Origin: Brucella tritici
Lineage (GTDB): Bacteria > Pseudomonadota > Alphaproteobacteria > Rhizobiales > Rhizobiaceae
DNA length: 64,000 nucleotides
Direction: 5' to 3'
Assembly (NCBI RefSeq): GCF_008932295.1
Contig: NZ_WBWA01000014.1
Coordinates: 1-64,000 of the forward strand
This document shows positions 44,385 to 53,019 of the stretch, in pieces; the stretch's first letter is position 1, and the number at the start of each line of letters is the position of its first letter. Made by a program: the position numbers and the translations under genes. The notes below the pieces were generated by a model. It made no database searches. It worked only from the letters and a program-made list of their open reading frames with translations, and had not been told where the DNA came from.

Positions 44385-45287
44385 TCAATTCTGCTTCGGA
44401 TCGAGCACGTCGCGCAGACCGTCGCCGAGGAAATTGAAGGCGAGCGATACGAGGAAGATCGCGATGCCGGGGATAGTAGCAACCCACCATTGTTCGAAAA
44501 TGAAGCGCTTGGCAGTGGCGATCATGGCTCCCCATTCGGGCGATGGCGGCTGCGCGCCCATTCCGAGGAAGCCAAGACTTGCCGCAGTGATGATGATCGA
44601 GCTCATATCGAGCGTGATGCGCACAATGACGCTCGGTACACAAAGCGGCATGATATGACGCAGGATAATGCGAAAAGGCGATGCACCCGTCAGCTTGGCG
44701 GCTGCAACGAAATCGCTCTTGCGCAAGGTCATTGTTTCAGCACGCGCCAGTCGCGCATAGGGCGGCCATGCGGTCAAGGCGATTGCAAGCACGGCACTTT
44801 CGACGCCCGGCTTCAGCGCAGCCACGAAGGCAAGCGCAAGGATCAATCGTGGAAACGCTAGAAAGACATCCGTCACGCGCATCAGCGCCGTATCGACAAT
44901 ACCGCCGAAATAACCCGCTATACAACCGATGAAGAGTCCAATTGGCGCAACGAGAATGACGACGGCGATAACCATTCCAAGGGTTACGCGGCCACCGTAA
45001 AGTATGCGCGAAAGAATATCACGGCCAAGTTCATCAGTCCCAAACCAATGCGCTGCAGTTGGAACAGAAAGACGATTACCGAGATCCTGAACGCTCGGAT
45101 CGTACGGCGCCAACAGCGGAGCGGCCAGTGACAGAACGACGAAAGCGACGATGATAAAAAGACCAATCATCGCGAGCGGATTAGCACGCAGGTTTACCCA
45201 GATGCGATAGCGCCTGCCCCAATTGGCCTGAGAGCGGGAAGCGGGCGATTCATCCAGCGCCCAGTTATGAAAATTGGCAAAAATCAT
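44385..45287 (-). CDS. Peptide ABC transporter permease (DppC-like)
   Basis: A 300-residue membrane protein with the DppC/OppC N-terminal region (LRANPLAMIGLFIIVAFVVLSLAAPLLAPYDP), the HWFGTDELGRDILSRILYGGR block and the EAA loop FVAAAKLTGASPFRIILRHIMPL. It begins in the stop of the DppB-like gene (45284-45287). It forms the membrane channel with that gene product. Confidence 0.92.
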   Translation of the reverse strand: MIFANFHNWALDESPASRSQANWGRRYRIWVNLRANPLAMIGLFIIVAFVVLSLAAPLLAPYDPSVQDLGNRLSVPTAAHWFGTDELGRDILSRILYGGRVTLGMVIAVVILVAPIGLFIGCIAGYFGGIVDTALMRVTDVFLAFPRLILALAFVAALKPGVESAVLAIALTAWPPYARLARAETMTLRKSDFVAAAKLTGASPFRIILRHIMPLCVPSVIVRITLDMSSIIITAASLGFLGMGAQPPSPEWGAMIATAKRFIFEQWWVATIPGIAIFLVSLAFNFLGDGLRDVLDPKQN

Positions 45288-46297
45288 CGGACACGCGGAT
45301 CCAGAACTTTATAGAGGATATCGGCGAGCAGATTAAGCCCGACATAGATGATACCGATGAGCAGCGTAGCACCCACAACCGGATTCATATCGGCATTCAT
45401 CAGCGACACGGTCAGATACTGACCGAGGCCAGGCCAACTGAAGACCGTCTCGGTCACGACAGCACCTTCGAGCAGACCTGCATAGGTCAACGCCAGAACC
45501 GTCACGAGTTGCACGGCGACGGTCGGGAAAGCGTGCTTCCAGATGACAGATGTCAATGACAGGCCTTTCGCGCGTGCCGTAATCACAAATTCACCCTTGA
45601 GAGCATCAAGCATGAAGGCGCGGGTCATACGCGTGATGTACGCCATACTGAAATAGGCGAGGATCAAAACTGGCTGGATCATATGATAGACCGCATCCCA
45701 GAATGCATCCCAGTCACCCTCGATCAGGCTGTCGATCGTGAGCAAGCCGGTAACGTGTGGGATCATGCCCTCATAGATGATGTCCTGCCGTCCAGGTCCC
45801 GGTGCGATATCGAGCGTCGCATAGAAGACCAGAAGTGAAATCAGGGCTAGCATAAAAACCGGAACTGAGTGCCCCGCAAGACAGACCACGCGGATCGTTT
45901 GATCGACGATGGAACCCTGTCGGACAGCAGCCCAAACACCCAGTGGAATGCCGACAAGTGCCGCAACAAGAAGTGCCGCCGTTGCCAGTTCCAATGTCGC
46001 GGGAAAATAGCGAGCGATATCCTGCGTCACCGGATTTCGGGTCAGAATAGAGTTGCCGAAATCACCGTGCAGCACCTGTCCAACATAGTGCACAAACTGG
46101 ACCACGAGCGGCTGATCAAGGCCCATCTCCGAGCGGACACGCTGAATAACAGCCTCCGGTGCGTTGTCGCCCACGGCAGCGATAACAGGATCGACCGGCA
46201 TTACGCGACCGATCATGAAAGTAATAACCATAAGCCCGAACAGCGTGATCAACACGCTGCTCAGGATACCGGTCAGGTTCTTGAGGCTTTTCTTCAC
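45284..46297 (-). CDS. Peptide ABC transporter permease (DppB-like), GTG start
   Basis: A 337-residue membrane protein of DppB/OppB type with about six membrane segments and the standard RSEMGLDQPLVVQFVHYVGQVLHGDFGNS periplasmic block. The start is GTG at 46297, overlapping the binding-protein stop (GTGA, 46294-46297), and begins VKKSLKNLTGILSSVLITLFGLMVITFM. A longer open frame to 46372 lies wholly inside the binding-protein gene and is rejected. Confidence 0.9.
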   Translation of the reverse strand: MKKSLKNLTGILSSVLITLFGLMVITFMIGRVMPVDPVIAAVGDNAPEAVIQRVRSEMGLDQPLVVQFVHYVGQVLHGDFGNSILTRNPVTQDIARYFPATLELATAALLVAALVGIPLGVWAAVRQGSIVDQTIRVVCLAGHSVPVFMLALISLLVFYATLDIAPGPGRQDIIYEGMIPHVTGLLTIDSLIEGDWDAFWDAVYHMIQPVLILAYFSMAYITRMTRAFMLDALKGEFVITARAKGLSLTSVIWKHAFPTVAVQLVTVLALTYAGLLEGAVVTETVFSWPGLGQYLTVSLMNADMNPVVGATLLIGIIYVGLNLLADILYKVLDPRVR

Positions 46298-47892
46298 GCC
46301 TTGGCGATCCCTGCATAGGAATGGGAATCGGACAAGACGCCAAGACGCATTCCTGTAACATCCTTGCGGCAAGCGGCCGTCTCGAACTTCTGCATCATGA
46401 TGATGAACGGGCTATTGTTCATGAATTCGCGCTGCAAATCTTCATACATTTTCACGCGCTTTGCCGGGTCCTGTTCATCACGCGCAGCAAGAGATTTCTT
46501 GGAGAAATCCTCATTCTGGAAGTGCGAGCGCCATGCAAAAGGCTTCGTCTTCGCATCATCAGAATTATCCGGATTGTTGCAGAAGACATCGACATTGGTA
46601 TTCGGATCGAAATAGTCCGATCCCCATACAGTCAATGCCATCTGATGTTCACGAGCGCGCATCTTCGTCAGAACCTGACGATTTTCAGCAGCCAGCAGCT
46701 CTACCTTGATGCCGATTTCGGCAAGGCTTGCTTGAATCGCCTGAGCGATATCGGGGCTCGGTTGTGCCGAATAGTGATCCATCTTGATAGAAAAGCCATC
46801 GGGAACACCAGCTTCGGCAAGCAGAGCCTTCGCCTTGGTAATATCCTTCTTGAACGGATTCTCATTCAGCGCGGCCGGAAAACCTTCAGGAACGAGGCTT
46901 TGGTGAACCTTGTAATTCAGCGGCACGATATTCTTCTGGATGCCATCGTAGTCCACAGCCCACTTGATTGCTTCCCAGACTTTCGGTTTGGCAAGAACTT
47001 CCACGCTCTGGTTGAGCGACATCAGCATCAAACCGCCGACACCCTTGCGCACCAGATTATAGTTTTCATCGCCATCCAGAACGCGAAGCTGCTCGGTAGT
47101 GAGGTTACGCGCAATATCGACGTCTCCCTTCTGGAGCATGAGAAGCTGCGAGGACGGGTCCGCAACGTGACGCAAAAGGATGCGCTTCACATTGCCCTTA
47201 TATGCGCCATGCGGATTAACGTTCAGCATAATGCTTTCGCTTGGCTTCCAGGAAACAAGAACCCATTCACCCGAACCGGCGCTGTTCTTCTGAAGCCAGC
47301 CGTTACCGAGATCGTCACCGGAGGTATTTTCCAGAACGGTCTTCTTTTCCACAATGCTGGCGACACTGGCCGACAGGCAATACAGCAGGAAAGGCAGCGA
47401 CGTTGACTGCTCAACCGTCAAAGTCAATGCCGACGGATCAGTTGCAACGATGTTCTTCTCCGCATTTTCAGGCGTAAAACCGAACTGGCCAATGATGAAA
47501 GCCGGACCCTTGTTCATCTTGATCGCGCGCTGCAACGAGAAGGCAACATCCTCAGCCGTGATCTGTGCGCCGCTTGCAAATTTCGCATTCGGATCGATCT
47601 TGAAGGTGAAGACTTTTCCGTCAGCATCCGCTTCCCAGGAAACAGCAACACCACCTTCCACCTGATCCGGATTGGTAAGGCTTGGATGCACCAGACGCTG
47701 ATACATATTGTTGCAGATTTCGCTGCCGACAGCTTCAAAGCTCTCATGCGGATCAAGACTGGTCATATTGTCGAGCTGCTGGGCCACAACCAGAATATCC
47801 TGACGTCCGGCTCCGATGGCAGGCAAAATGCTTGCATAGGACAGGAAAGGAACGGCAGCAGCGCCTGCCAGAAAACCGCGTCTTGAAATCAT
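46294..47892 (-). CDS. Peptide ABC transporter substrate-binding protein (family 5), Tat signal
   Basis: The 532-residue periplasmic family 5 binding protein is of the DppA/OppA type. It begins MISRRGFLAGAAAVPFLSY, a twin-arginine (SRRGFL) signal, so it is probably exported folded through Tat. Family blocks include DNMTSLDPHESFEAVGSEICNNMYQRL near residue 45 and FASGAQITAEDVAFSLQRA near 115. The ATG at 47892 follows AGGAGCT. It is the first gene of the minus-strand peptide operon. The ligand may be D-amino-acid-containing or peptidoglycan-derived dipeptides, judged by the enzymes encoded on both sides. Confidence 0.9.
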   Translation of the reverse strand: MISRRGFLAGAAAVPFLSYASILPAIGAGRQDILVVAQQLDNMTSLDPHESFEAVGSEICNNMYQRLVHPSLTNPDQVEGGVAVSWEADADGKVFTFKIDPNAKFASGAQITAEDVAFSLQRAIKMNKGPAFIIGQFGFTPENAEKNIVATDPSALTLTVEQSTSLPFLLYCLSASVASIVEKKTVLENTSGDDLGNGWLQKNSAGSGEWVLVSWKPSESIMLNVNPHGAYKGNVKRILLRHVADPSSQLLMLQKGDVDIARNLTTEQLRVLDGDENYNLVRKGVGGLMLMSLNQSVEVLAKPKVWEAIKWAVDYDGIQKNIVPLNYKVHQSLVPEGFPAALNENPFKKDITKAKALLAEAGVPDGFSIKMDHYSAQPSPDIAQAIQASLAEIGIKVELLAAENRQVLTKMRAREHQMALTVWGSDYFDPNTNVDVFCNNPDNSDDAKTKPFAWRSHFQNEDFSKKSLAARDEQDPAKRVKMYEDLQREFMNNSPFIIMMQKFETAACRKDVTGMRLGVLSDSHSYAGIAKA

Positions 47893-48199
47893 TGAGAGCT
47901 CCTCTTGCAACGCTTCCTGAAAGGCTTCCTGATATTTGGGGCCATATAGACAGCGTTCTATCTCTGGATACATTTTTCCAGCTTCCCGCTATCACGTCAG
48001 CGGAGGCAGGGGCCAATGCAGAATTTTGCATTCCCTATGCAGAGTTTGCATGAGGATAAACTAAAAGAGTTATTTCATATGAAAGAATCACCCTTCATGC
48101 AGTGCCGTCATACCGAGTGACCGAAATCGCATTTGCAATTCTTCTCACTTGGGTCCATCACCCCCTCAAATCCTGGATTTGATTTGAAAAGGCTTTCCC
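47893..48199. promoter_or_regulatory. Divergent promoter region with two tandem palindromes
   Basis: This 307-base gap between the peptide-binding-protein gene and the dipeptidase gene holds ATGCAGAATTTTGCAT (48016-48031) and ATGCAGAGTTTGCAT (48037-48051). Both are ATGCA-N5/6-TGCAT dyads, with centres about 20 bases apart (two helical turns), so two dimers could bind on one face of the DNA. No regulator gene is adjacent. Confidence 0.7.
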
Positions 48200-49240
48200 A
48201 TGGCGACCGAACAGATGATACCCGTTTTCGATGGTCACAACGATGTGCTGCTGCGCCTATGGTCATCTGACGCTTCCGCGCCGGAAAAGCGCTTTCTTGA
48301 AGGCGAGAAAGTCGGACATATTGACCTTCCACGCGCACAAAAGGGTGGGCTGGGCGGTGGTCTTTGCGCAGTATATGTGCCCTCGCCTTCACGAGAACTC
48401 GACGCAAACGGCAATCTGGCAACGCCGAGCCAGACGGACGCAATGAAAGCAACGCTCGCCATGTCGGCGATCCTGCTGAAGATCGAACGAGCATCGGAGG
48501 GCAAGGTCCGCATTTGCCGCACGGCTGCCGATATTCGCGATGCATTTGCCAAGGGTATTTTCGCTTCTGTCTATCATATCGAAGGTGTGGAGGCTTTTAG
48601 CGAAGACCTTGATGCCCTTTATGTTTTGCATGAGGCGGGCTTGAGAACGCTGGGACCCGTCTGGAGCCGCCCAAATATTTTTGCCCACGGCATACCTTTC
48701 CGGTTTCCGGCATCGCCCGACATCGGTCCCGGCCTCTCCGATCATGGCAAGGCACTCATTCGCGCCTGTAACGAACTCAAGGTCATGGTCGACCTTTCCC
48801 ATATGAACGAAAAAGGGTTCTGGGACATCGCAGCTATTTCCGATGCACCGCTCATCGCTTCGCATTCAAATGCTCACGCGCTTTGCCAGCAAAGCCGCAA
48901 CCTGACGGACAAGCAACTCGACGCTATACGCGATACTGGCGGCCTCGTCGGGCTTAACTTTGGCGTTTCATTCCTGCGTGAAGACGGAAAGCGCGATCCC
49001 AATACCGATCTGAGCGAACTCGTTCGCCATGCTGATTACATCGTCAACCGCATCGGAATCGACCATCTGGCTCTAGGTTCCGATTTTGACGGCACCACGA
49101 TTTCTTCAACACTTCGCGATGTTGGCGATCTACAGCTCGTCATAGAAGCCTTCCGTAAACACGGTTTTGACGATGCTTCCATCGTCAAGTTGGCCCATGC
49201 GAACTGGATCAATGTACTTGAACGTACCTGGGGCGCTTAA
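48200..49240 (+). CDS. Membrane dipeptidase-family (M19) metallopeptidase
   Basis: The 346-residue enzyme of the renal dipeptidase family has a two-zinc active site: DGHNDVLLRL at the N-terminus supplies His and Asp, YHIEGVEAF the bridging Glu, and VDLSHMNEKGFWD and IASHSNAHALC further histidines; SDFDG is near the C-terminus. Bacterial members cleave dipeptides, including those with a C-terminal D-residue. No signal peptide is present, so it is cytosolic. It is divergent from the peptide importer and shares its control region. Confidence 0.92.
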   Translation: MATEQMIPVFDGHNDVLLRLWSSDASAPEKRFLEGEKVGHIDLPRAQKGGLGGGLCAVYVPSPSRELDANGNLATPSQTDAMKATLAMSAILLKIERASEGKVRICRTAADIRDAFAKGIFASVYHIEGVEAFSEDLDALYVLHEAGLRTLGPVWSRPNIFAHGIPFRFPASPDIGPGLSDHGKALIRACNELKVMVDLSHMNEKGFWDIAAISDAPLIASHSNAHALCQQSRNLTDKQLDAIRDTGGLVGLNFGVSFLREDGKRDPNTDLSELVRHADYIVNRIGIDHLALGSDFDGTTISSTLRDVGDLQLVIEAFRKHGFDDASIVKLAHANWINVLERTWGA

Positions 49241-49255
49241 ACGGCGAATTGAAGC

Positions 49256-49280
49256 GATCTCACCCTTCAAGGGTGAGATC
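49256..49280. terminator. Perfect hairpin between the convergent dipeptidase and small-protein genes
   Basis: GATCTCACCCTT (49256-49267) and AAGGGTGAGATC (49269-49280) are perfectly complementary with a single C between. The hairpin includes the stop codon of the minus-strand gene at 49260 and can end transcription from both sides. Confidence 0.6.
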
Positions 49281-49586
49281 GAAAACATGATGGTGAATAT
49301 GACCATCGAACATTTCGAGGAGGCCTTTCGTAGCCTCCCGGCTTTCGTATCGCACAGGTGACGCGAGCGCTTCCGACAATGCCTCCTCGCTGTCATACAT
49401 GGTCCAAAGCACCATCGGATAGGCTGGAGCACCTTCGTCACGTTTGACAGCGTAAAGAACACGAACTTCCCTGATACCCGGAAAGTTGAGCCACATCGGC
49501 AGAAGAGTATCGGCAACATAAGCTTTGAACGCATCCTCGCGCCCAGCATGAATAGTGCCTTCAAAAAAGGCTTGTCTGACAATCAT
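49260..49586 (-). CDS. Small dimeric alpha/beta-barrel-like protein
   Basis: The 108-residue protein MIVRQAFFEGTIHAGREDAFKAYVADTLLPMWLNFPGI has the layout of the dimeric ferredoxin-like barrel (EthD/antibiotic-monooxygenase-like) proteins, which are often small accessory enzymes or binding proteins. A histidine run (GHIHHHVFDL) near the end could bind a ligand or metal. It lies nine bases downstream of the 2-hydroxyacid dehydrogenase gene, as the last gene of that operon. Its function is unknown. Confidence 0.7.
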   Translation of the reverse strand: MIVRQAFFEGTIHAGREDAFKAYVADTLLPMWLNFPGIREVRVLYAVKRDEGAPAYPMVLWTMYDSEEALSEALASPVRYESREATKGLLEMFDGHIHHHVFDLTLEG

Positions 49587-49595
49587 CGAAGTAAC

Positions 49596-50546
49596 TCAGT
49601 TTACCTTGGTAGGCGGGACATCGCCGGAAAAATATGCGGCAAGATTGGCGAGAACCAATTCGCCCATTCCGACACGTGTTTCTACTGTTGCACTGCCCTG
49701 ATGCGGCATCAGTACCGTATTCGGCGCGCGTAGAAAGTCTTCCTTGATCGTCGGCTCGTTGACGAAAACATCAAGGCCGGCTCCAGCGATGGTTCCATTA
49801 TTCAAAGCAGCCAGAAGCGCATCCTCATCAACAACACTGCCACGCGCCACATTGACCACATAGCCCTTGCCGCCAAGGGCTGCGAGAACATCCGCGTTGA
49901 CGATATTGGCCGTTGATGGGTTAGCGGCAACGCAAACCGCGAGTACATCGCTCTCCTGCGCAAGTTCCACGGGCGTTGCATGCGCAACCCAGTTTGTACC
50001 GGCGACAGGCGAGCGGTTCCAATAGTGCACTTCCATGCCGAATGCTTCCGCGCGTCGTGCAAAGGATTTTCCGATCTGGCCAAGTCCCAGGACGCCAACC
50101 CGCTTGCCTTTGGGGCTAACACCAAGAGGAAATCCTTCGCGACGAGCCCATTTTCTTTCCCGCACAAACTGGTCGCCGGTAACAATATGGCGCATAACTG
50201 CCAGCATGAGGGCAATGCCCGTGTCGGCAACATCGTCGGTCAAAACACCTGGCGTGGTGCTGACATGGATGTTCCGATCTCTTGCGAAGGTTAGATCGAC
50301 CTTGTCCGTACCAACACCATTGATGGCGATCATGCCTAGCGATGGCAGACGCTCCATCCATTCGTTGGAGAGCCCCGTTCCACCGCCGGTAACAACGGCA
50401 CGAATTGTGCCGAGGCTCGTATCAATGGCCGCCTTGTCTTCCGGCTTGTACAGGCGGAGAACCTTGTATGTTGCGTCCAGTCGTTCTTCGATCAGCCGCA
50501 TCATCGGTTCGATGAGCAGAACTTCGTTCGTCACTTCAAACTCCAT
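49596..50546 (-). CDS. D-2-hydroxyacid dehydrogenase (GhrB/hydroxypyruvate reductase-like)
   Basis: The 316-residue NAD(P)-dependent enzyme has the Rossmann motif GVLGLGQIGKSFARRAEAFGMEVHYWNRSP (about residues 148-177). The catalytic Arg is in VNVARGSVVDEDALLAAL, the Glu in DVFVNEPTI and the His in LMPHQGSATVETR. It probably reduces a 2-keto acid or oxidises a D-2-hydroxy acid. It lies 20 bases after the amino-acid importer ATPase, so the importer's substrate is probably metabolised through it. Confidence 0.9.
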   Translation of the reverse strand: MEFEVTNEVLLIEPMMRLIEERLDATYKVLRLYKPEDKAAIDTSLGTIRAVVTGGGTGLSNEWMERLPSLGMIAINGVGTDKVDLTFARDRNIHVSTTPGVLTDDVADTGIALMLAVMRHIVTGDQFVRERKWARREGFPLGVSPKGKRVGVLGLGQIGKSFARRAEAFGMEVHYWNRSPVAGTNWVAHATPVELAQESDVLAVCVAANPSTANIVNADVLAALGGKGYVVNVARGSVVDEDALLAALNNGTIAGAGLDVFVNEPTIKEDFLRAPNTVLMPHQGSATVETRVGMGELVLANLAAYFSGDVPPTKVN

Positions 50547-50566
50547 TACTAAACTATTGGAGACGA

Positions 50567-51346
50567 TCAGGAAATCTGACCGATAAACGCCTTCGTGCGC
50601 TCATGTTTCGGGTTGCCGAAAAATTCTTCCGGCTCCGCCATTTCGAGAATTTGCCCTTGGTCCATGAAGATGACACGGTCTGCCACCTGTCGTGCGAAGC
50701 CCATTTCATGGGTAACGCAGAGCATGGTCATACCTTCCTTGGCAAGATCGATCATGGTGTCGAGAACTTCCTTGACCATTTCAGGATCAAGTGCCGAAGT
50801 CGGTTCATCGAAAAGCATGATCTTGGGATTCATGCAGAGTGCACGTGCAATCGCCACGCGCTGTTGCTGACCGCCGGATAGCTGTGCCGGATATTTATCC
50901 GCCTGTTCAGGAATGCGGACACGCTCCAGATATTTGCGCGCTATCTTTTCAGCTTCCAACTTGGAAACACCACGCACTTTCATCGGAGCCAAAGTGCAAT
51001 TCTCAAGAACCGTCATATGGGGAAAGAGGTTGAACTGCTGGAAAACCATGCCGGTTTCCTGTCGGACAATATCCACGTTCTTTCCACCCGCCGTCAGATC
51101 GTGGCCGTCAACAATGATGCGGCCCTCCTGAATGGTCTCCAGCTGATTGATACAGCGGATAAGGGTCGACTTTCCCGAACCGGATGGGCCACAAATAACG
51201 ATACGTTCACCGCGAGCGACATTCAGATCAATATCTCTGAGAGCATGATAAGTGCCGTACCACTTGTTCACACCCTGCATGAGCACTGCAGGATCGGAAG
51301 CATCCTGCGGAATCCGGTTCGCTTTTCCCTGAGCCGTCTGGTTCAT
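50567..51346 (-). CDS. Polar-amino-acid-type ABC transporter ATP-binding protein (GlnQ-like)
   Basis: The 259-residue ATPase has Walker [10 protein letters not shown] (about residues 53-61), [13 protein letters not shown], signature LSGGQQQRV, Walker [17 protein letters not shown] and VTHEMGFA, all strongly GlnQ/HisP-like. An N-terminal extension of about 20 polar residues precedes the domain. It follows the binding-protein gene, separated by a hairpin, and precedes the dehydrogenase gene in the same direction. Confidence 0.92.
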   Translation of the reverse strand: MNQTAQGKANRIPQDASDPAVLMQGVNKWYGTYHALRDIDLNVARGERIVICGPSGSGKSTLIRCINQLETIQEGRIIVDGHDLTAGGKNVDIVRQETGMVFQQFNLFPHMTVLENCTLAPMKVRGVSKLEAEKIARKYLERVRIPEQADKYPAQLSGGQQQRVAIARALCMNPKIMLFDEPTSALDPEMVKEVLDTMIDLAKEGMTMLCVTHEMGFARQVADRVIFMDQGQILEMAEPEEFFGNPKHERTKAFIGQIS

Positions 51347-51375
51347 GTTGAGAAACTCACTTTCGTGGACTGGGT

Positions 51376-51406
51376 CGTCATGCCCACCGAATGGACGGGC
51401 ATGACG
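51376..51406 (-). repeat. Intercistronic hairpin between binding-protein and ATPase genes
   Basis: CGTCATGCCC (51376-51385) and GGGCATGACG (51397-51406) form a perfect 10-bp stem in the 72-base gap after the binding-protein stop. It may protect the upstream message or partly terminate transcription. Confidence 0.6.
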
Positions 51407-51418
51407 AAATTCGAGAGC

Positions 51419-52219
51419 TCACTTTGCTTGAGAAACAAAATCTGGCAGAGGCGTACCGAGCCACTTTTCATGGATCTTGTTCAATTCGCCGTCGCTCTTC
51501 GCCTTTTCGATGAATTTGTTGACGAATTCGAGCATTTCGGTCGAACCTTTGCGAACAGCGATCCCCTGTACCTGCTGGCTGAGTTGGATCTTCTGTTCAT
51601 AACGGCCCGGCGCAGCCTTTTCGATCTCGGCAGCCACGACATTGGAAAGCCCAATCAACTCAACCTGCCCCGAAAGCAGGGCCTGCACAGCGCTCGCATC
51701 ATCATCGAAGCGACGTATGTTGGCGTCCTGCGGCGCAACCTTGGTTACTGCCGTGTCCTGTGTCGAAGCGCGTGCAACGCCGATGGTTTTGCCCGACAGG
51801 TCTTCTGGCTTTGCAACGGCAGTATCCTTCGGTCCGAACACGCCGATCGAAATGCCCGCATAGGGCTGTGAAAAGTCAACGCTCTTGGCGCGTTCCTCGG
51901 TGATACCCAACGAGGCAACCAGAACATCAACCTGCCCGCTCTGCAGATAAGGAATACGGTTGGGACCGGTAACCGGTACGATCTGAGCTTCAACGCCTAG
52001 TTCCTTGGCCAGCAACTTCGCCACATCGGCGTCATAACCATCCGGTTCGTTATTGGTATTCATGATGCCAAACGGCGGAAAATCGACCAGCATACCGATC
52101 TTGATTTTCCCGGCAGACTTGATGCCGTCAACGGTTTGCGCAGATACAGCCGATGCGAACGCCGTTGCGAGAGCACCCGCACCAATCAAGGCCATTGCCA
52201 AACGTCTGCTGATAGTCAT
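51419..52219 (-). CDS. Polar-amino-acid-type ABC substrate-binding protein
   Basis: The 266-residue periplasmic family 3 protein has a signal peptide ending SAVSAQ. The mature part reads GKIKIGMLVDFPPFGIMNTNNEPDGYDADVAKLLAKELG, a polar amino-acid or related binding pattern. The start at 52219 follows GGAAGGAATA; the open frame reaches back to 52420 through the intergenic region and part of the permease gene. The ligand is not certain because the operon has a LacI-type regulator and a hydroxyacid dehydrogenase. Confidence 0.9.
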   Translation of the reverse strand: MTISRRLAMALIGAGALATAFASAVSAQTVDGIKSAGKIKIGMLVDFPPFGIMNTNNEPDGYDADVAKLLAKELGVEAQIVPVTGPNRIPYLQSGQVDVLVASLGITEERAKSVDFSQPYAGISIGVFGPKDTAVAKPEDLSGKTIGVARASTQDTAVTKVAPQDANIRRFDDDASAVQALLSGQVELIGLSNVVAAEIEKAAPGRYEQKIQLSQQVQGIAVRKGSTEMLEFVNKFIEKAKSDGELNKIHEKWLGTPLPDFVSQAK

Positions 52220-52240
52220 GTTTATTCCTTCCCTATTGAA

Positions 52241-52260
52241 TGCCGGTCTCCTCGCCGGCA
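52241..52260 (-). repeat. Intercistronic hairpin before the binding-protein gene
   Basis: TGCCGG (52241-52246) and CCGGCA (52255-52260) form a 6-bp stem in the 134-base gap between permease and binding-protein genes, just upstream of the ribosome site. A separate promoter for the binding protein is possible. Confidence 0.4.
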
Positions 52261-52353
52261 CTGTTTCGTTATTTTTCATCGCATTTCCCGACACCAGTTT
52301 GGTTCTCATTCGGTCAGAAATGCTGATCTTCTTCCCTAAACACCCAACTGCCA

Positions 52354-53010
52354 CTACCGGGCAGTAGCGCGAGAAAACCTCGTTTCCATACGGCGTGCCA
52401 AAATGGATAGCGGCCAACACAGGACAAAATAGACAGCCGCCACCGTGCCAAACACCATGAACGGGCTAAACGTCGCGTTATTGATAATCTGTCCCTGTCG
52501 CGTCAGTTCTGTAAAACCAATGATCGCGGCAAGCGACGTGCCTTTTATGAGCTGCACGAGAAACCCGACCGTTGGCGCAACCGAAATGCGTGCTGCCTGT
52601 GGCAGGATTACGTAACGCATGCGATTGTAATAGCGTAGTCCCAGCGCTGTTGCTGCTTCGCGTTGTCCGGGCGGCACCGCATCAATACAACCACGCCAAA
52701 TTTCTCCGAGAAAAGCGCTCGCATGCAATGTCAGTGCGATGGTCGCGGCAATCCACGGATTGATACCCAGGCCAAAAATATTGAGGCCGAAGAACACCAG
52801 AAAGAGCTGCATCAGAAGTGGTGTGCCCTGAAACAGCCGAATGAAGCCGAGCGCGATGTAACGCGGAGCACGAGCGTCCGAAACACGCATCAGTGCGACA
52901 AGCAATCCTCCGATACCACCGCCAGCAAATGCAATAGCTGAAAGAGCAATGGTCCACTGCGCTGCATAGACGATAATGAGAAATTCGTTCCAGCCGAAAG
53001 GTCTGATCAT
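52354..53010 (-). CDS. Polar-amino-acid-type ABC permease 2
   Basis: The 218-residue HisM/GlnP-type membrane protein has about five membrane segments and the EAA-type loop REAATALGLRYYNRMRYVILPQAARISVAP (about residues 120-149). The block FQGTPLLMQLFLVFFGL corresponds to the R(G/N)TP motif of polar amino-acid permeases. It lies nine bases after permease 1. Confidence 0.9.
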   Translation of the reverse strand: MIRPFGWNEFLIIVYAAQWTIALSAIAFAGGGIGGLLVALMRVSDARAPRYIALGFIRLFQGTPLLMQLFLVFFGLNIFGLGINPWIAATIALTLHASAFLGEIWRGCIDAVPPGQREAATALGLRYYNRMRYVILPQAARISVAPTVGFLVQLIKGTSLAAIIGFTELTRQGQIINNATFSPFMVFGTVAAVYFVLCWPLSILARRMETRFSRATAR

Positions 53011-53019
53011 GGCCTGCTC

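Noticed and set aside
46298-46372. Longer ATG-started version of the DppB-like permease
   Set aside because: The extra residues lie wholly inside the binding-protein gene; the GTG at 46297 overlapping its stop is the normal coupled start.
46321-47406. Long plus-strand open frame (361 codons) opposite the peptide-binding protein gene
   Set aside because: Antisense shadow of a clear family 5 binding protein.
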